Of a DNA stretch of 43,464 nt, positions 26,290 through 35,075 are shown in pieces. Made by a program: the position numbers and the translations under genes. Positions within the stretch are counted from its first letter, which is position 1. Each line of letters begins with the position of its first letter. The notes beneath the pieces were generated by a model. The model did no database searches and was not told the DNA's origin. It worked only from the letters and a program-made list of their open reading frames with translations. This DNA comes from Brevundimonas sp. UBA5936 (lineage in GTDB: Bacteria > Pseudomonadota > Alphaproteobacteria > Caulobacterales > Caulobacteraceae): the NCBI GenBank assembly GCA_002430835.1, contig DJDA01000090.1:1-43464 (forward strand). The letters run 5' to 3'.

Positions 26290-26802
26290 CTAGGGGATGG
26301 TTCTCGGGCTGGCGAGAACGCCTGGGCTGATGAACTGCCGACGCCCCGTCCACGTCAGCAGCTTGACCAGGGTTCCGCCCGGCTTGGCGAAGTCTTCGCA
26401 CGTTTCGAGGCGAGGCGGCTCAGGCGCGGCGGCGACCAGCGCGCCCTGCCGCAGCCCTTCGTAGTAGAGGGCGAAATCCGCCTGCTGCGCTTCGGACAGC
26501 ACGGACTGGCCGAACACCATCTCTTCGCGGGCGTTGTCGATGATCAGGCGACTGTCGTCCTCCGACAGCCGCTCACACAGCAGCCCGATCATGACCAATC
26601 GCTCGATACGGACCGCTAGGCCAGCCTGAGCCTTGACCAGGTCGTACTGTAGCTTCGCGTACTCGGGGCTGGCCGCCATCCATTCCTTCAGGGCGGCCCT
26701 GGCGGCCTCTTCGTCGACCCCGGCGGGTTGAGCCGCGGCGACGCCGGCCGCGCTCATGACCAACGTCGCAACCAACCCGCTCGCGAAACGACGAAGCGCC
26801 AT
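26290..26802 (-). CDS. Exported protein of unknown function
   Basis: A 170-residue protein with a signal peptide (MALRRFASGLVATLVMSAAG, cleavage near AAAQPA). The mature part is mostly helical and charged, with two cysteines (LLCERL, ETCEDF) that could form a disulfide. I place the start at 26802 because AAGGGG precedes it by about 6 bases; an in-frame ATG seven codons earlier would put residues MYCKGHL ahead of the leader. It is the last of four same-strand exported-protein genes. I recognise no family. Confidence 0.65.
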   Translation of the reverse strand: MALRRFASGLVATLVMSAAGVAAAQPAGVDEEAARAALKEWMAASPEYAKLQYDLVKAQAGLAVRIERLVMIGLLCERLSEDDSRLIIDNAREEMVFGQSVLSEAQQADFALYYEGLRQGALVAAAPEPPRLETCEDFAKPGGTLVKLLTWTGRRQFISPGVLASPRTIP

Positions 26803-26840
26803 CAGATGCCCCTTGCAATACATACGCGCCTTCCCCGGCC

Positions 26841-27413
26841 TCAGCCCGGAATGGGGCCGATCGGCCAGTTGCTCAGCGATTCCATATCGCCTTCCTCGGA
26901 GGGACAGGGCGTATAGAGGGTGAAGGCCACATCGCCCTCGAAATACCAGTCGGCGCCCTTCTCATAACCGACGATGCCGGTGGAGTAGCAGACCGCCGCC
27001 TTGCTGCCGTCCGGGATCATCAGGATGGCCCAGTTGGTCGACCCGGCGCCCGCCGGATCATAGCCGTGAAGCAGCAGACGCCCGCGCGTCTCCGTCACCA
27101 CGCCGACGACGTTGCCGTCAAAGACGATGGACTTCTGGATGTCGCGATCCACGCCCGAGGCGACCATGGCCGCGCGCACGTCCGGATGCTGGAAGAAGGT
27201 GACGCCCTGCACCGGCTCGGTCGGATGCTTGCCGACATAGGCCGACAGCGGCGGCGCCTCGCCGTTCCGGTCAGGCGCAGCGGCCGGTACGACCACTGGC
27301 GCAGAAGCATTGGCTTCAGCCGGGGCCGGCGCGGCGGCCGCCCCTTCTTCGGCCTGCGAGCAGGCGGCGAGCGTCGCCGCCAGGGCGAGCGCGAGCGGGG
27401 TTCTCAGGGTCAT
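26841..27413 (-). CDS. Lipoprotein of unknown function
   Basis: A 190-residue lipoprotein: the leader MTLRTPLALALAATLAAC ends in a lipobox cysteine at residue 18. An alanine/proline-rich linker (about residues 22-55) precedes a compact domain (about 58-190) with two cysteines (AVCYSTG, YTPCPS). I chose the ATG at 27413 because AAGGAA lies about 6 bases upstream; earlier in-frame TTG and ATG codons overlap that ribosome site. It is the third gene of a four-gene minus-strand run. No family was recognised. Confidence 0.7.
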   Translation of the reverse strand: MTLRTPLALALAATLAACSQAEEGAAAAPAPAEANASAPVVVPAAAPDRNGEAPPLSAYVGKHPTEPVQGVTFFQHPDVRAAMVASGVDRDIQKSIVFDGNVVGVVTETRGRLLLHGYDPAGAGSTNWAILMIPDGSKAAVCYSTGIVGYEKGADWYFEGDVAFTLYTPCPSEEGDMESLSNWPIGPIPG

Positions 27414-27463
27414 GCACATTTCCTTCAACGCTTAAGCGACAGATCCTCCCCCCAAGGGCAGGA

Positions 27464-27967
27464 TTATTGATCCACGGCGCGCATCTCGATCGTCAGCGGT
27501 TCTTCGGCGGTTCCACGCCCGAAGAGGCTGGCGGTGATCGTCTGCCCTTGCGACGCCGCAAACGGCGCGCTCTTCATCGAACGGCCGCCGTCAAGTTCAT
27601 CGTCGAACACGGTGAAGCGCGTGCACGTCGCCTGGCTCAGGCGATCGGCGAACGCCTGATCGATCTCGCCGCGCCAGCCCGGCAGGCTCGTCGGCGCGGA
27701 CAGCTCGATCGTCTTGCCGACGATCCGGCCATCGCGCCGCCAGCTGTAGCTCACCCCATCCGACGCCACGGCCGTGCAACCCGTCCGGCCGCAATGCAGG
27801 GTGCCCACGGGCGCTTGCTCGCGAAGCTGCCGCTGTTGCGCCTGCGACAGCGTCTGGCCGATGGACAGGTCGCCCTTGTCCAGCGACGTACAGACGGCGC
27901 TTTGAGCGAGGGCGCCCGTCGCCGCCAGGGAAGCGGCCGCAGTCAGGCTCATCATGAAAATACGCAC
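27464..27967 (-). CDS. Exported cysteine-containing protein of unknown function
   Basis: A 167-residue protein with a signal peptide (MRIFMMSLTAAASLAATGALAQ). The mature domain has four cysteines (AVCTSL, LHCGRTGCTAV, ATCTRF), which suggests two disulfides in the periplasm. It is small and predicted beta-rich. A good ribosome site, AAGGAGG, precedes the start. It sits 48 bases after the end of the upstream exported-protein gene and 50 before the lipoprotein gene, so co-transcription is plausible. No family was recognised. Confidence 0.7.
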   Translation of the reverse strand: MRIFMMSLTAAASLAATGALAQSAVCTSLDKGDLSIGQTLSQAQQRQLREQAPVGTLHCGRTGCTAVASDGVSYSWRRDGRIVGKTIELSAPTSLPGWRGEIDQAFADRLSQATCTRFTVFDDELDGGRSMKSAPFAASQGQTITASLFGRGTAEEPLTIEMRAVDQ

Positions 27968-28015
27968 GCAGACCTCCTTGGTCTCTAGCGCCGCCGCGGC
28001 GACGTCGATGTCGTC

Positions 28016-28762
28016 TTAGCAGGCGGGAACGCGGCTCTGGCCGTCCAGTCGAAACTGGCCGTCGGCGCCGCGCGTGTAGGTCTCTTTGAAACTGGCGGAG
28101 CCGCTGTAGGACACCGTGAAGCTGCGGCCCTGGTCGGCGGCCGTGATCACCCCGTCGACGCCCGCCTCGCCGTCATCGGCGCTGGCGTCGGAAAAATAGG
28201 TCTGGATGCGTGCGATCTGCACCGGCCCGGCCGGGGTCAACTCGGTCAGCACGGCATAGCCGCACCCGCGCCCCTGCCACACCCCGCCAGCCTCGGTATA
28301 GAGAACCGGATTGGCCGCGATCGCCTTCGTCCAGCCCCATCGCAGAGCCGGATTGCCGACCACGCCCGCCGCGCCGACATCCAGCCACTCGCCCTGAAGC
28401 GTATAGGGATAGCGCGGCGCACCGGCGTCATGACCCAGGTAATGGACTGCATTCATGCCGCTGCAGGCCTGTCCCGTGCATTCATTGGCGCCCGTGCTCA
28501 CCAGGGCGACGCGCGTGTCGGACAGCGGGATGAAGGCCAGCGGCACGAAGCTGTAGGTATCGTCGCCGACCGCTCGCACGGCCTCGTTCCGCTGAGCCTC
28601 GGGAAAGGCGACGACAAAGGCGGCCGGCGTTCCCGCCAGGACGTTGTCACGATCCACATCCTGGATTTCGATCAACGACTGAGCCGACGCCGGCAGCGCC
28701 GCGACCATGGCTGAAGCGAACGTGGCGAAACACACGGCGGCGATGGTCTTTGAGGATGGCAT
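28016..28762 (-). CDS. Exported protein of unknown function
   Basis: A 248-residue protein with a signal peptide (MPSSKTIAAVCFATFASAMV, cleavage near PASAQS). The mature region has cysteines in NECTGQACSG, GCGYAV and the terminal PAC, so disulfides are likely. The ATG at 28762 is chosen because it opens directly onto the signal peptide; an upstream in-frame start would add 24 residues ahead of it. It heads a four-gene minus-strand run and is divergent from the TBDR at 29028. No function can be assigned. Confidence 0.68.
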   Translation of the reverse strand: MPSSKTIAAVCFATFASAMVAALPASAQSLIEIQDVDRDNVLAGTPAAFVVAFPEAQRNEAVRAVGDDTYSFVPLAFIPLSDTRVALVSTGANECTGQACSGMNAVHYLGHDAGAPRYPYTLQGEWLDVGAAGVVGNPALRWGWTKAIAANPVLYTEAGGVWQGRGCGYAVLTELTPAGPVQIARIQTYFSDASADDGEAGVDGVITAADQGRSFTVSYSGSASFKETYTRGADGQFRLDGQSRVPAC

Positions 28763-28944
28763 ACGAGGCTCGTTTCTCGACAGAAGGCTGAAATCCGTTG
28801 CCGCCGAACTTATGGCGCACAGACAATTAAACACTGTTCACAATCTATGACAACCCGACTTTTTCGTCACCTGGCCAGAATTTGCGCGCCCGGATCAGCG
28901 GCCTGCCCACCGCACGATTCAGGCTACGAAATCTCGCTATGGGG

Positions 28945-28965
28945 TTAGAAATTCTACATTAGAAA
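28945..28965. promoter_or_regulatory. Direct repeat TTAGAAA x2 in the TBDR promoter region
   Basis: TTAGAAA occurs at 28945-28951 and 28959-28965, a 14-base period, within an AT-rich patch 63-83 bases upstream of the TBDR start. It could be a tandem activator or repressor site. No known consensus was recognised. Confidence 0.3.
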
Positions 28966-29027
28966 CGCGCCGTTCACGTGCCTTATTGCGCGCCCAATTC
29001 TGACTTTTATTGCGGTGCAGCATTCCT

Positions 29028-31673
29028 ATGATCAGGCCATCCCTGACCGTTCTCGCCTTCTTCTCTGCCGCTGGAGTTTGCAGCGCCGCACATGGGGAAA
29101 CCTCTGAAAATCTAACGGATCAAACGGGACCAGCGTCCCCCTACTCGGTCTCGGATGTCGTGGTGACGGGCTCGAACATCCGGCGCGCCAACACCGAAGG
29201 CTTCAACCCGGTCCAGGTGATCGGGCGCGAAGAACTGGAAAGCTCGGGCAAGTCGACCACGGCGGACCTGCTGCGCTCGATCTCGGCCAATACCGGCAAC
29301 GGCTCGAACGAGACTCAGAACAGCGGCTGGTCGTCCGGCGCGGCGGGCATCGGCCTGCGCGGTCTGTCGCAGAAGAACACCCTGGTGCTGCTGAACGGGC
29401 GCCGCGTGGCCAACTACGGCTTCCCCGGCGGCGGCCTGTCGGACACCTTCGTCAACCTGAACGCCCTGCCGATGGTGGCGACCCAGCGGCTGGAGGTGCT
29501 GAAGGACGGCGCCTCGGCCGTCTATGGCTCGGACGCGGTGGCGGGCGTCACCAACATCATCACCCGCCAGAATTTCCAGGGTCTGGAGTTCGGCGCCAGC
29601 TATGGCGTCGCCGGTCAGGGCGGGCTGGAGACCTCGACCGCCAAACTGGTCGCCGGCCACGGCGATCTGGAGACGGACGGCTACAACATCCTGCTGTCGC
29701 TGGAGGCCTATACCCGCAACCGGCTGGATCAGGACCAGCGCGACCTGACCAAATCGGGCATCTACACCGACCTGCCCGGCGGCCGCTGGAACGGCTGGTC
29801 GGCCAAAGGCGCGCGCTTCCTGGTCGACGGCAAGTCCGTGCCCTTCCTCGACGCCCAGGGCCAGTGCCCCGAAGGCATGGTGCTGACCGCCAGCGCCCCG
29901 ATTGACGGCCTGGCCGGCGACACCTGCGCCATCAACCTGGCGCCGCACACGACCCTGATCCCCTCGACCGACCGCTATCAGGCCTATCTGTTCGGGACCA
30001 AGCGCCTGACGCCGCAGATCGAGGCCTTCGGCGAGGTGCTCTATTCCTATGTCGAGGGGGCGTCCCTGTTCGGATCCAGCCCCTTCTTCACGCTGGAAGG
30101 CGGGCGGTTCGCGCTGAACGCCGAGACCGGGCTGGCCGAGCCGGTGTCGAACCTGCTGCCCGCCAATAATCCCTACAATCCCTACGGCGTCGCCACGCCC
30201 ATCGAATACACCTTCTTCGACCTGGGCCGGACGCTGAAGACCAATGAGTCCAAGTCCTATCGCGCCCTGGCCGGCGTGCGCGGCCGCCATGACCGCTTCG
30301 ACTGGGAAGCCGCGGTCTTCGCCTCGGGCAGCGACGAGCGCGAGACGGTGTCGGGCGGCTTCGCCCATCGCTGGAACCTGGCCGACGCCCTGGCCAACGG
30401 CACGCTGAACCTGCACGATCCGGGCGCCACGCCGCAGGCCGTGCTGGACGGCATCCGCCTGTCGACCCTGCGTCCGGCGGAGTCGCGCCTCTATGGGGCC
30501 GACTTCAAGATCTCCGGCGAGCTGTTCAACCTGCCCGCCGGTCAGGTCGGCTACGCCGCCGGGGTCGAATTCCGCCATGAGAGCCTGGTCTCCAGCAATC
30601 CGTGGCAGATCGACGCCGGGCTGCAGATCCGCCCCGCCATCGCCGCAGTGGACGGCGAGCGCGACGTCTGGGCCGCCTATGCCGAATTCAACATCCCCGT
30701 CCTGAGCAATCTGGACATCCAGGTCGCGGCGCGGGCGGACGAATACAGCGACTTCGGCAGCGCCTTCTCGCCCAAGGCGGGCGTGCGGTGGAAGCCGCTG
30801 GAGTGGCTGGCGCTGCGGGCCTCGGCCTCACGCGGTTTCCGGGCGCCGTCGCTGTCGGAGAACTCCGCCTCGACCATGATCTCCTACGGTTCGGTCATCG
30901 ACCCCTATGATCCCGACCTGCCCAATTCGCGCCAGAGCCCGACCTTCTTCACCGTCGGCAATACCAATCTGGAACCGGAAAAGACCCGCTCCTACAATCT
31001 GGGCGTCGTCTTCACCCCGACGCGCGACACGGCGCTGAGCATCGACTGGTATCAGATCAAGCTCGACAACCTGATCGGCACGGGAAACACCACCGCCATC
31101 ATCCAGCAGAACGATCCCGCCGACGTCATCCGCGACGAACGCGGCAAGCTGCAGGCCGTCTACAACCGCTATCGCAATCTGTCAGCGCTGGAGACGTCGG
31201 GCATCGACGTGGACTTCAGCCAGCGCTGGCGCACCGACGATTGGGGGACGTTCACCGCCTCCAGCGCCTATACGCACCTGCTGGAATACAAGCGGCCGAA
31301 CGCGGCGGGCGGTCCTTTGCTGGACTACGCCGGATCGAACCGGGGCTCGACCCTGCCGGCGCACAAGGCGACGACGCGGCTGGCCTGGAACCGCGACGTC
31401 TTCGACGCCAACCTGACCTGGTATTATACCTCCGGCTATGATCAGGTGCCGGTTGTCGGGGGACAATCGCGCGTGGACGCCTATCACCAATTCGATCTGT
31501 ATGCGGCGTGGTCCGGGCTGGAGCGCGTGACGCTCTACGCCAAGGTCGAGAACCTGCTGGACGAAGCGCCGCCGCACGACGCCTCCTTCCCCGGCGTCCG
31601 CGCCCCCTACGACTTCGGCCAGTACGATCTGCGCGGGCGCTATTTCCGCGTCGGCTTCGACGTCCGCTTCTGA
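29028..31673 (+). CDS. TonB-dependent outer-membrane receptor (paired with M14 peptidase)
   Basis: An 881-residue TBDR. A signal peptide (FFSAAGVCSAAHGE) is followed by a TonB box SDVVVTGSNIRR, marking the GSNIRR class of large receptors. The plug has GLRGLSQKNTLVLLNGRRVA and RLEVLKDGASAVYGSDAVAG. The barrel closes RVGFDVRF with a terminal phenylalanine. I chose the ATG at 29028; a TTG at 29010 would add six residues, and neither start has a strong ribosome site. An M14 carboxypeptidase follows after 24 bases, so I infer uptake of peptides or peptide-like compounds. Confidence 0.92.
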   Translation: MIRPSLTVLAFFSAAGVCSAAHGETSENLTDQTGPASPYSVSDVVVTGSNIRRANTEGFNPVQVIGREELESSGKSTTADLLRSISANTGNGSNETQNSGWSSGAAGIGLRGLSQKNTLVLLNGRRVANYGFPGGGLSDTFVNLNALPMVATQRLEVLKDGASAVYGSDAVAGVTNIITRQNFQGLEFGASYGVAGQGGLETSTAKLVAGHGDLETDGYNILLSLEAYTRNRLDQDQRDLTKSGIYTDLPGGRWNGWSAKGARFLVDGKSVPFLDAQGQCPEGMVLTASAPIDGLAGDTCAINLAPHTTLIPSTDRYQAYLFGTKRLTPQIEAFGEVLYSYVEGASLFGSSPFFTLEGGRFALNAETGLAEPVSNLLPANNPYNPYGVATPIEYTFFDLGRTLKTNESKSYRALAGVRGRHDRFDWEAAVFASGSDERETVSGGFAHRWNLADALANGTLNLHDPGATPQAVLDGIRLSTLRPAESRLYGADFKISGELFNLPAGQVGYAAGVEFRHESLVSSNPWQIDAGLQIRPAIAAVDGERDVWAAYAEFNIPVLSNLDIQVAARADEYSDFGSAFSPKAGVRWKPLEWLALRASASRGFRAPSLSENSASTMISYGSVIDPYDPDLPNSRQSPTFFTVGNTNLEPEKTRSYNLGVVFTPTRDTALSIDWYQIKLDNLIGTGNTTAIIQQNDPADVIRDERGKLQAVYNRYRNLSALETSGIDVDFSQRWRTDDWGTFTASSAYTHLLEYKRPNAAGGPLLDYAGSNRGSTLPAHKATTRLAWNRDVFDANLTWYYTSGYDQVPVVGGQSRVDAYHQFDLYAAWSGLERVTLYAKVENLLDEAPPHDASFPGVRAPYDFGQYDLRGRYFRVGFDVRF

Positions 31674-31697
31674 TCCCTTGCATCGAGACCTGACATC

Positions 31698-34307
31698 ATG
31701 AGCGTTCAACACGCCCGTTCATCCATCCGGCGCATCCTCGCCAACGGCGCGGCGGCGGCGATCCTGCTGGGCGGCGTCGCCCTGACGGCGCCCGCGCCCG
31801 CCCTGGCCCAGAGCGCCTACTTCTTCCCACAGGCGGCGGCCGGGGACTTCGACCCCGCCATTCCGACGCCCGAAGCCTTCCTCGGCTATCCGATCGGCAC
31901 CCACTACACCCGCCACGATCGCATCGTGGACTATCTGCGCGAACTGGCCCGCCTGTCGGACCGGGTGACGGTCGAGGAGATCGGCCGCAGCTATGAAGAG
32001 CGGCCCCTGCTGTCCATGGTCATCACCTCGGGCGCTAATCAGGGCCGGATCGACCAGATCCAGCGCGCCCATATCGCCGCGGGCGATCCCGGCGGCCCGG
32101 CCGCCACGGCCGACGCACCGGTGGTCGTCGGCCTGTTCTACAGCGTCCACGGCAATGAGACCTCCAGCGGCGAGGCGGCCCTGCTGACCGCCTACTACCT
32201 CGCCGCCGGGCGCTCGCCCGAGGTGCTGGACTGGCTGGACAAGGCCGTGGTCGTCATCGACCCGGCCCAGAACCCGGACGGCCGCGACCGCGCCGCCAAC
32301 TGGCACAACGCCTGGAAGAACCAGCCCGCCGTCTCGGACCCGCTGGACAAGGAACACGTCGAGGCCTGGCCCGCCGGGCGCACCAACCACTATTTCACCG
32401 ACCTGAACCGCGACTGGCTGGCGGTGACTCAGAAGGAGACGCGCGCCAAGCTGGAGGCCTTCCACCGCTGGCGCCCCAACATCCAGATCGACTTCCACGA
32501 AATGGGCGCGGGCAGCACCTATTATTTCGAGCCCTCGCCCGCCAGCATGGAAAGCCCGCTGCTGCCGCGCGCCAGCTATGAGTGGAACGTGACGCTGGCC
32601 CGCTATCACGCACATGCGCTGGATAGCCTCGGCTCGCTCTATTACACGCGCGAGACGTTCGACAACTTTTCGCCGGTCTATGGCTCGACCTATCCCGACT
32701 TCCACGGCGGGGTCGGGGTGACGGTCGAACAGGCCAGTTCGCGCGGGCTGGTGCAGGACACGGCCAACGGCCCGCTGACCTTCCCCTTCACCATCCGCAA
32801 CCAGACCAATGTCGGCCTGGCCACCATCCGCGGCGCCGTGGCCGAGCGCGCCGGACTGCAAGCCTTCCAGCGCGACTTCTTCCGCTCGGCCGTCGAACAG
32901 GGACGCCGCCACTCCAGCCAGGCCTTCGTCTTCGGCGATGCGGCCGATCCGGGTCTGACGCGCCAGACCCTAGACCTGCTGCTGACCCACCACATTCAGG
33001 TCCATCCGCTGACCGAGCGGGTGACGCAGAACGGCCGCGCCTATGAGCCGGGCAGCGCCTATGTCGTGCCCTCGGCCCAGCCGCAGTTCCGCCTGGTGCA
33101 TTCCATCTTCGACCGGACGCCCCCGACCAAGGGCAGCGTCTACGGCAGCACCTCCTATTCGGTCGCCCTGGCCTATGGGTTGAAAAGCGACGGCCTGCGC
33201 CGCGTCCCCGCCCACGGATCCGCCGTGACCGAAGCCCCCGTCGCGAACGGTGGCGTCAGCGGGCCGCAGGACGCCTACGCCTATGTCGTCGACTGGCGCG
33301 ACCTGAACGCCCCGCGCGTTCTGGCGGCCCTGTTGCGTCAGGACGTGCGCGTCCGCGCCGCGTTCGAACCGCTGACCGCGCGAACGGCGGCCGGCGACAG
33401 CGCCTTCGGGCGCGGCTCCCTGGTCGTCACCACAGCGGGACAATCGCTGGACGCCGCCGCCCTGCGCGCCGCCGTCGACACCGCCGCGCGCGAGGCCGGC
33501 GTGGTCGCCCACGCCGTCTCGACCGGCCAAAGCGTCGCGGGCGTCGATCTGGGCAGCGACAATGTGAAGGTCGTGCGCGCGCCGCGCATCGCCCTGGTCA
33601 TGGGCGAAGGCGTCAACGCCACCGAGATCGGCGCGACCTGGTTCGCCCTCAGCGAGCGGCTGAACTATCCGGCGACACGGCTGGACCCGTCGCAACTAGG
33701 CCGCGTGCCGCTGGGCGACTATGACAGCATCGTCCTGTCCGGCGGCCGCTACGACAACCTGAGCCAGCCGACGGTGGACGCCTTGAAAACCTGGGTGCGG
33801 GCGGGCGGCTCTCTGGTGGTGTTCGGCAGCGCCGCGCGCTGGGCCGCCGCCAACGGCCTGGCCCCGCAAACCGCCTCCGAAGACGAGAAGAAGGCCGAGG
33901 TCGAGCACCGCGACTACGCCGACCGTAGCGCGATCCAGGGCGAGCAGCGCACGGCGGGCAACGCCCTCTCGGCCGACGTCGACATTAGCCACCCGCTGGC
34001 CTTCGGCCTGTCGCGCCGCGACCTGTTCGTGAACAAGGAGACGGACGTGGTCCTGGCCCCCGTGGCCGATCCCTTCGCCAATGTGGTGCGGATCGAGAAC
34101 AGCCCGCAGGTCAACGGCTACCTGCCCGAAGCCTTGCGCGCCCGCTCGGCCGGTTCGGTCTGGGCCCAGGTGAACCCGATAGGGGCGGGCAACGTCGTCC
34201 TGTTCGCCGACGACCCGGCCCATCGCAAATACTGGCTGGGGACCGAGCGTCTGCTGATCAACGCCCTGTTCCTGTCGAACCATCTGGGCGGTTCCGGACG
34301 GCGCTAG
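31698..34307 (+). CDS. M14-family zinc carboxypeptidase, exported, with GATase-like C-terminal domain
   Basis: An 869-residue peptidase. A signal peptide ends near PAPALAQS. The M14 zinc ligands are H151 and E154 (YSVHGNETSSGEA) and H267 (IQIDFHEMG). NPDGRDR lies between them, as usual in the family. Residues about 625-720 form a flavodoxin/GATase-like fold (IALVMGEGVNATEIGATWF, YDSIVLSGGRYDN, WVRAGGSLVVFGSA) that often ends long bacterial M14 proteins. It probably trims peptides in the periplasm for, or after, import by the upstream TBDR. A hairpin at 34320-34350 follows the stop. Confidence 0.9.
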   Translation: MSVQHARSSIRRILANGAAAAILLGGVALTAPAPALAQSAYFFPQAAAGDFDPAIPTPEAFLGYPIGTHYTRHDRIVDYLRELARLSDRVTVEEIGRSYEERPLLSMVITSGANQGRIDQIQRAHIAAGDPGGPAATADAPVVVGLFYSVHGNETSSGEAALLTAYYLAAGRSPEVLDWLDKAVVVIDPAQNPDGRDRAANWHNAWKNQPAVSDPLDKEHVEAWPAGRTNHYFTDLNRDWLAVTQKETRAKLEAFHRWRPNIQIDFHEMGAGSTYYFEPSPASMESPLLPRASYEWNVTLARYHAHALDSLGSLYYTRETFDNFSPVYGSTYPDFHGGVGVTVEQASSRGLVQDTANGPLTFPFTIRNQTNVGLATIRGAVAERAGLQAFQRDFFRSAVEQGRRHSSQAFVFGDAADPGLTRQTLDLLLTHHIQVHPLTERVTQNGRAYEPGSAYVVPSAQPQFRLVHSIFDRTPPTKGSVYGSTSYSVALAYGLKSDGLRRVPAHGSAVTEAPVANGGVSGPQDAYAYVVDWRDLNAPRVLAALLRQDVRVRAAFEPLTARTAAGDSAFGRGSLVVTTAGQSLDAAALRAAVDTAAREAGVVAHAVSTGQSVAGVDLGSDNVKVVRAPRIALVMGEGVNATEIGATWFALSERLNYPATRLDPSQLGRVPLGDYDSIVLSGGRYDNLSQPTVDALKTWVRAGGSLVVFGSAARWAAANGLAPQTASEDEKKAEVEHRDYADRSAIQGEQRTAGNALSADVDISHPLAFGLSRRDLFVNKETDVVLAPVADPFANVVRIENSPQVNGYLPEALRARSAGSVWAQVNPIGAGNVVLFADDPAHRKYWLGTERLLINALFLSNHLGGSGRR

Positions 34308-34319
34308 ACGAACGATCCA

Positions 34320-34350
34320 GAGCGGTAGCGCCTTTCGAGCGCTGCCGCTC
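34320..34350 (+). terminator. Hairpin after the M14 peptidase gene
   Basis: GAGCGGTAGCGC (34320-34331) pairs with GCGCTGCCGCTC (34339-34350) over 12 positions with one G-T wobble and a 7-base loop. It starts 12 bases after the stop codon. No T-run follows, so termination strength is uncertain. Confidence 0.55.
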
Positions 34351-34460
34351 AAGCCACGTTGCGCGGGGCCTGAGCCCGATCATCTTCTCCGTCCAGAGGC
34401 GGTTCCACGCCTGGCCCTTCGGCGCTAGTCTCGGGCCAAATCGCAACTGGATCTGTTTTT

Positions 34461-35075
34461 ATGACCACCCTGTATTTCGCGCCCGGCGCCTGCTCCTTGG
34501 CCCCTCACATCGTTCTGGAATGGATCGGCGCGCCCTATTCGGCGGTGAAGGTGGGCTATGGCTCGCCCGAGCTGCTGGCCGTGAACCCGGCCGGCGCAGT
34601 GCCGACCCTGATCGAAGACGACGGCTGGCTGCTGACCCAGGCCGGAGCGGTGCTGGACTACCTTGCCGGCAAACACCCCGAGGCTGACCTGGCCGGCGGC
34701 GACAGTCTGCGCGAAGTCGCTGAAACCCACCGCTGGTCGTCCTTCTTCACGGGCGATCTGCACCCGGCCTTCTTCCCGATCTTCATGCCCTATCGCTACA
34801 CCACCGGCGGCGAGGCTGAACGCGCGCAGGTGGTCGAGGCCGGTCACGCCCTGGTGCGCAAGCAACTGACCATCCTGAACAACCATCTGGCCGACAAGGA
34901 ATGGGTGCTGGGCCGCCGCTCGGTGATCGACGCCTATGCCTTCCCGATGATCCGCTGGGCCATCGCCCGCGTGCCGGGCGGTCTGACCGACTTCCCGCAC
35001 GTTCAGGCCCTGCACGACCGCCTGGCCGCCGATCCTGCCGTTCAGAAGGTTCTGGCCGACGAGGCCGCAGCGTGA
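34461..35075 (+). CDS. Glutathione S-transferase family protein
   Basis: A 204-residue cytosolic GST. The thioredoxin-like N-domain opens MTTLYFAPGACSLAPHIVLE, with C11 at the position of the beta-class catalytic cysteine. NPAGAVPTLIEDDGWLLTQA (about residues 42-62) is the cis-proline and glutathione-binding segment. The C-terminal helical domain contains SVIDAYAFPMIRWA. Its TGA overlaps the GTG start of the next gene (GTGA at 35072-35075), so the two products are made together. It probably conjugates glutathione to electrophiles such as quinones handled by the fused dioxygenase-hydrolase downstream. Confidence 0.92.
   Translation: MTTLYFAPGACSLAPHIVLEWIGAPYSAVKVGYGSPELLAVNPAGAVPTLIEDDGWLLTQAGAVLDYLAGKHPEADLAGGDSLREVAETHRWSSFFTGDLHPAFFPIFMPYRYTTGGEAERAQVVEAGHALVRKQLTILNNHLADKEWVLGRRSVIDAYAFPMIRWAIARVPGGLTDFPHVQALHDRLAADPAVQKVLADEAAA

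Noticed and set aside
29112..30578. Open frame of 488 codons on the - strand opposite the third TBDR
   Set aside because: Shadow frame; the + strand has full TBDR signatures.
31719..32912. Open frame of 397 codons on the - strand opposite the M14 peptidase
   Set aside because: Shadow frame; the zinc motifs are on the + strand.
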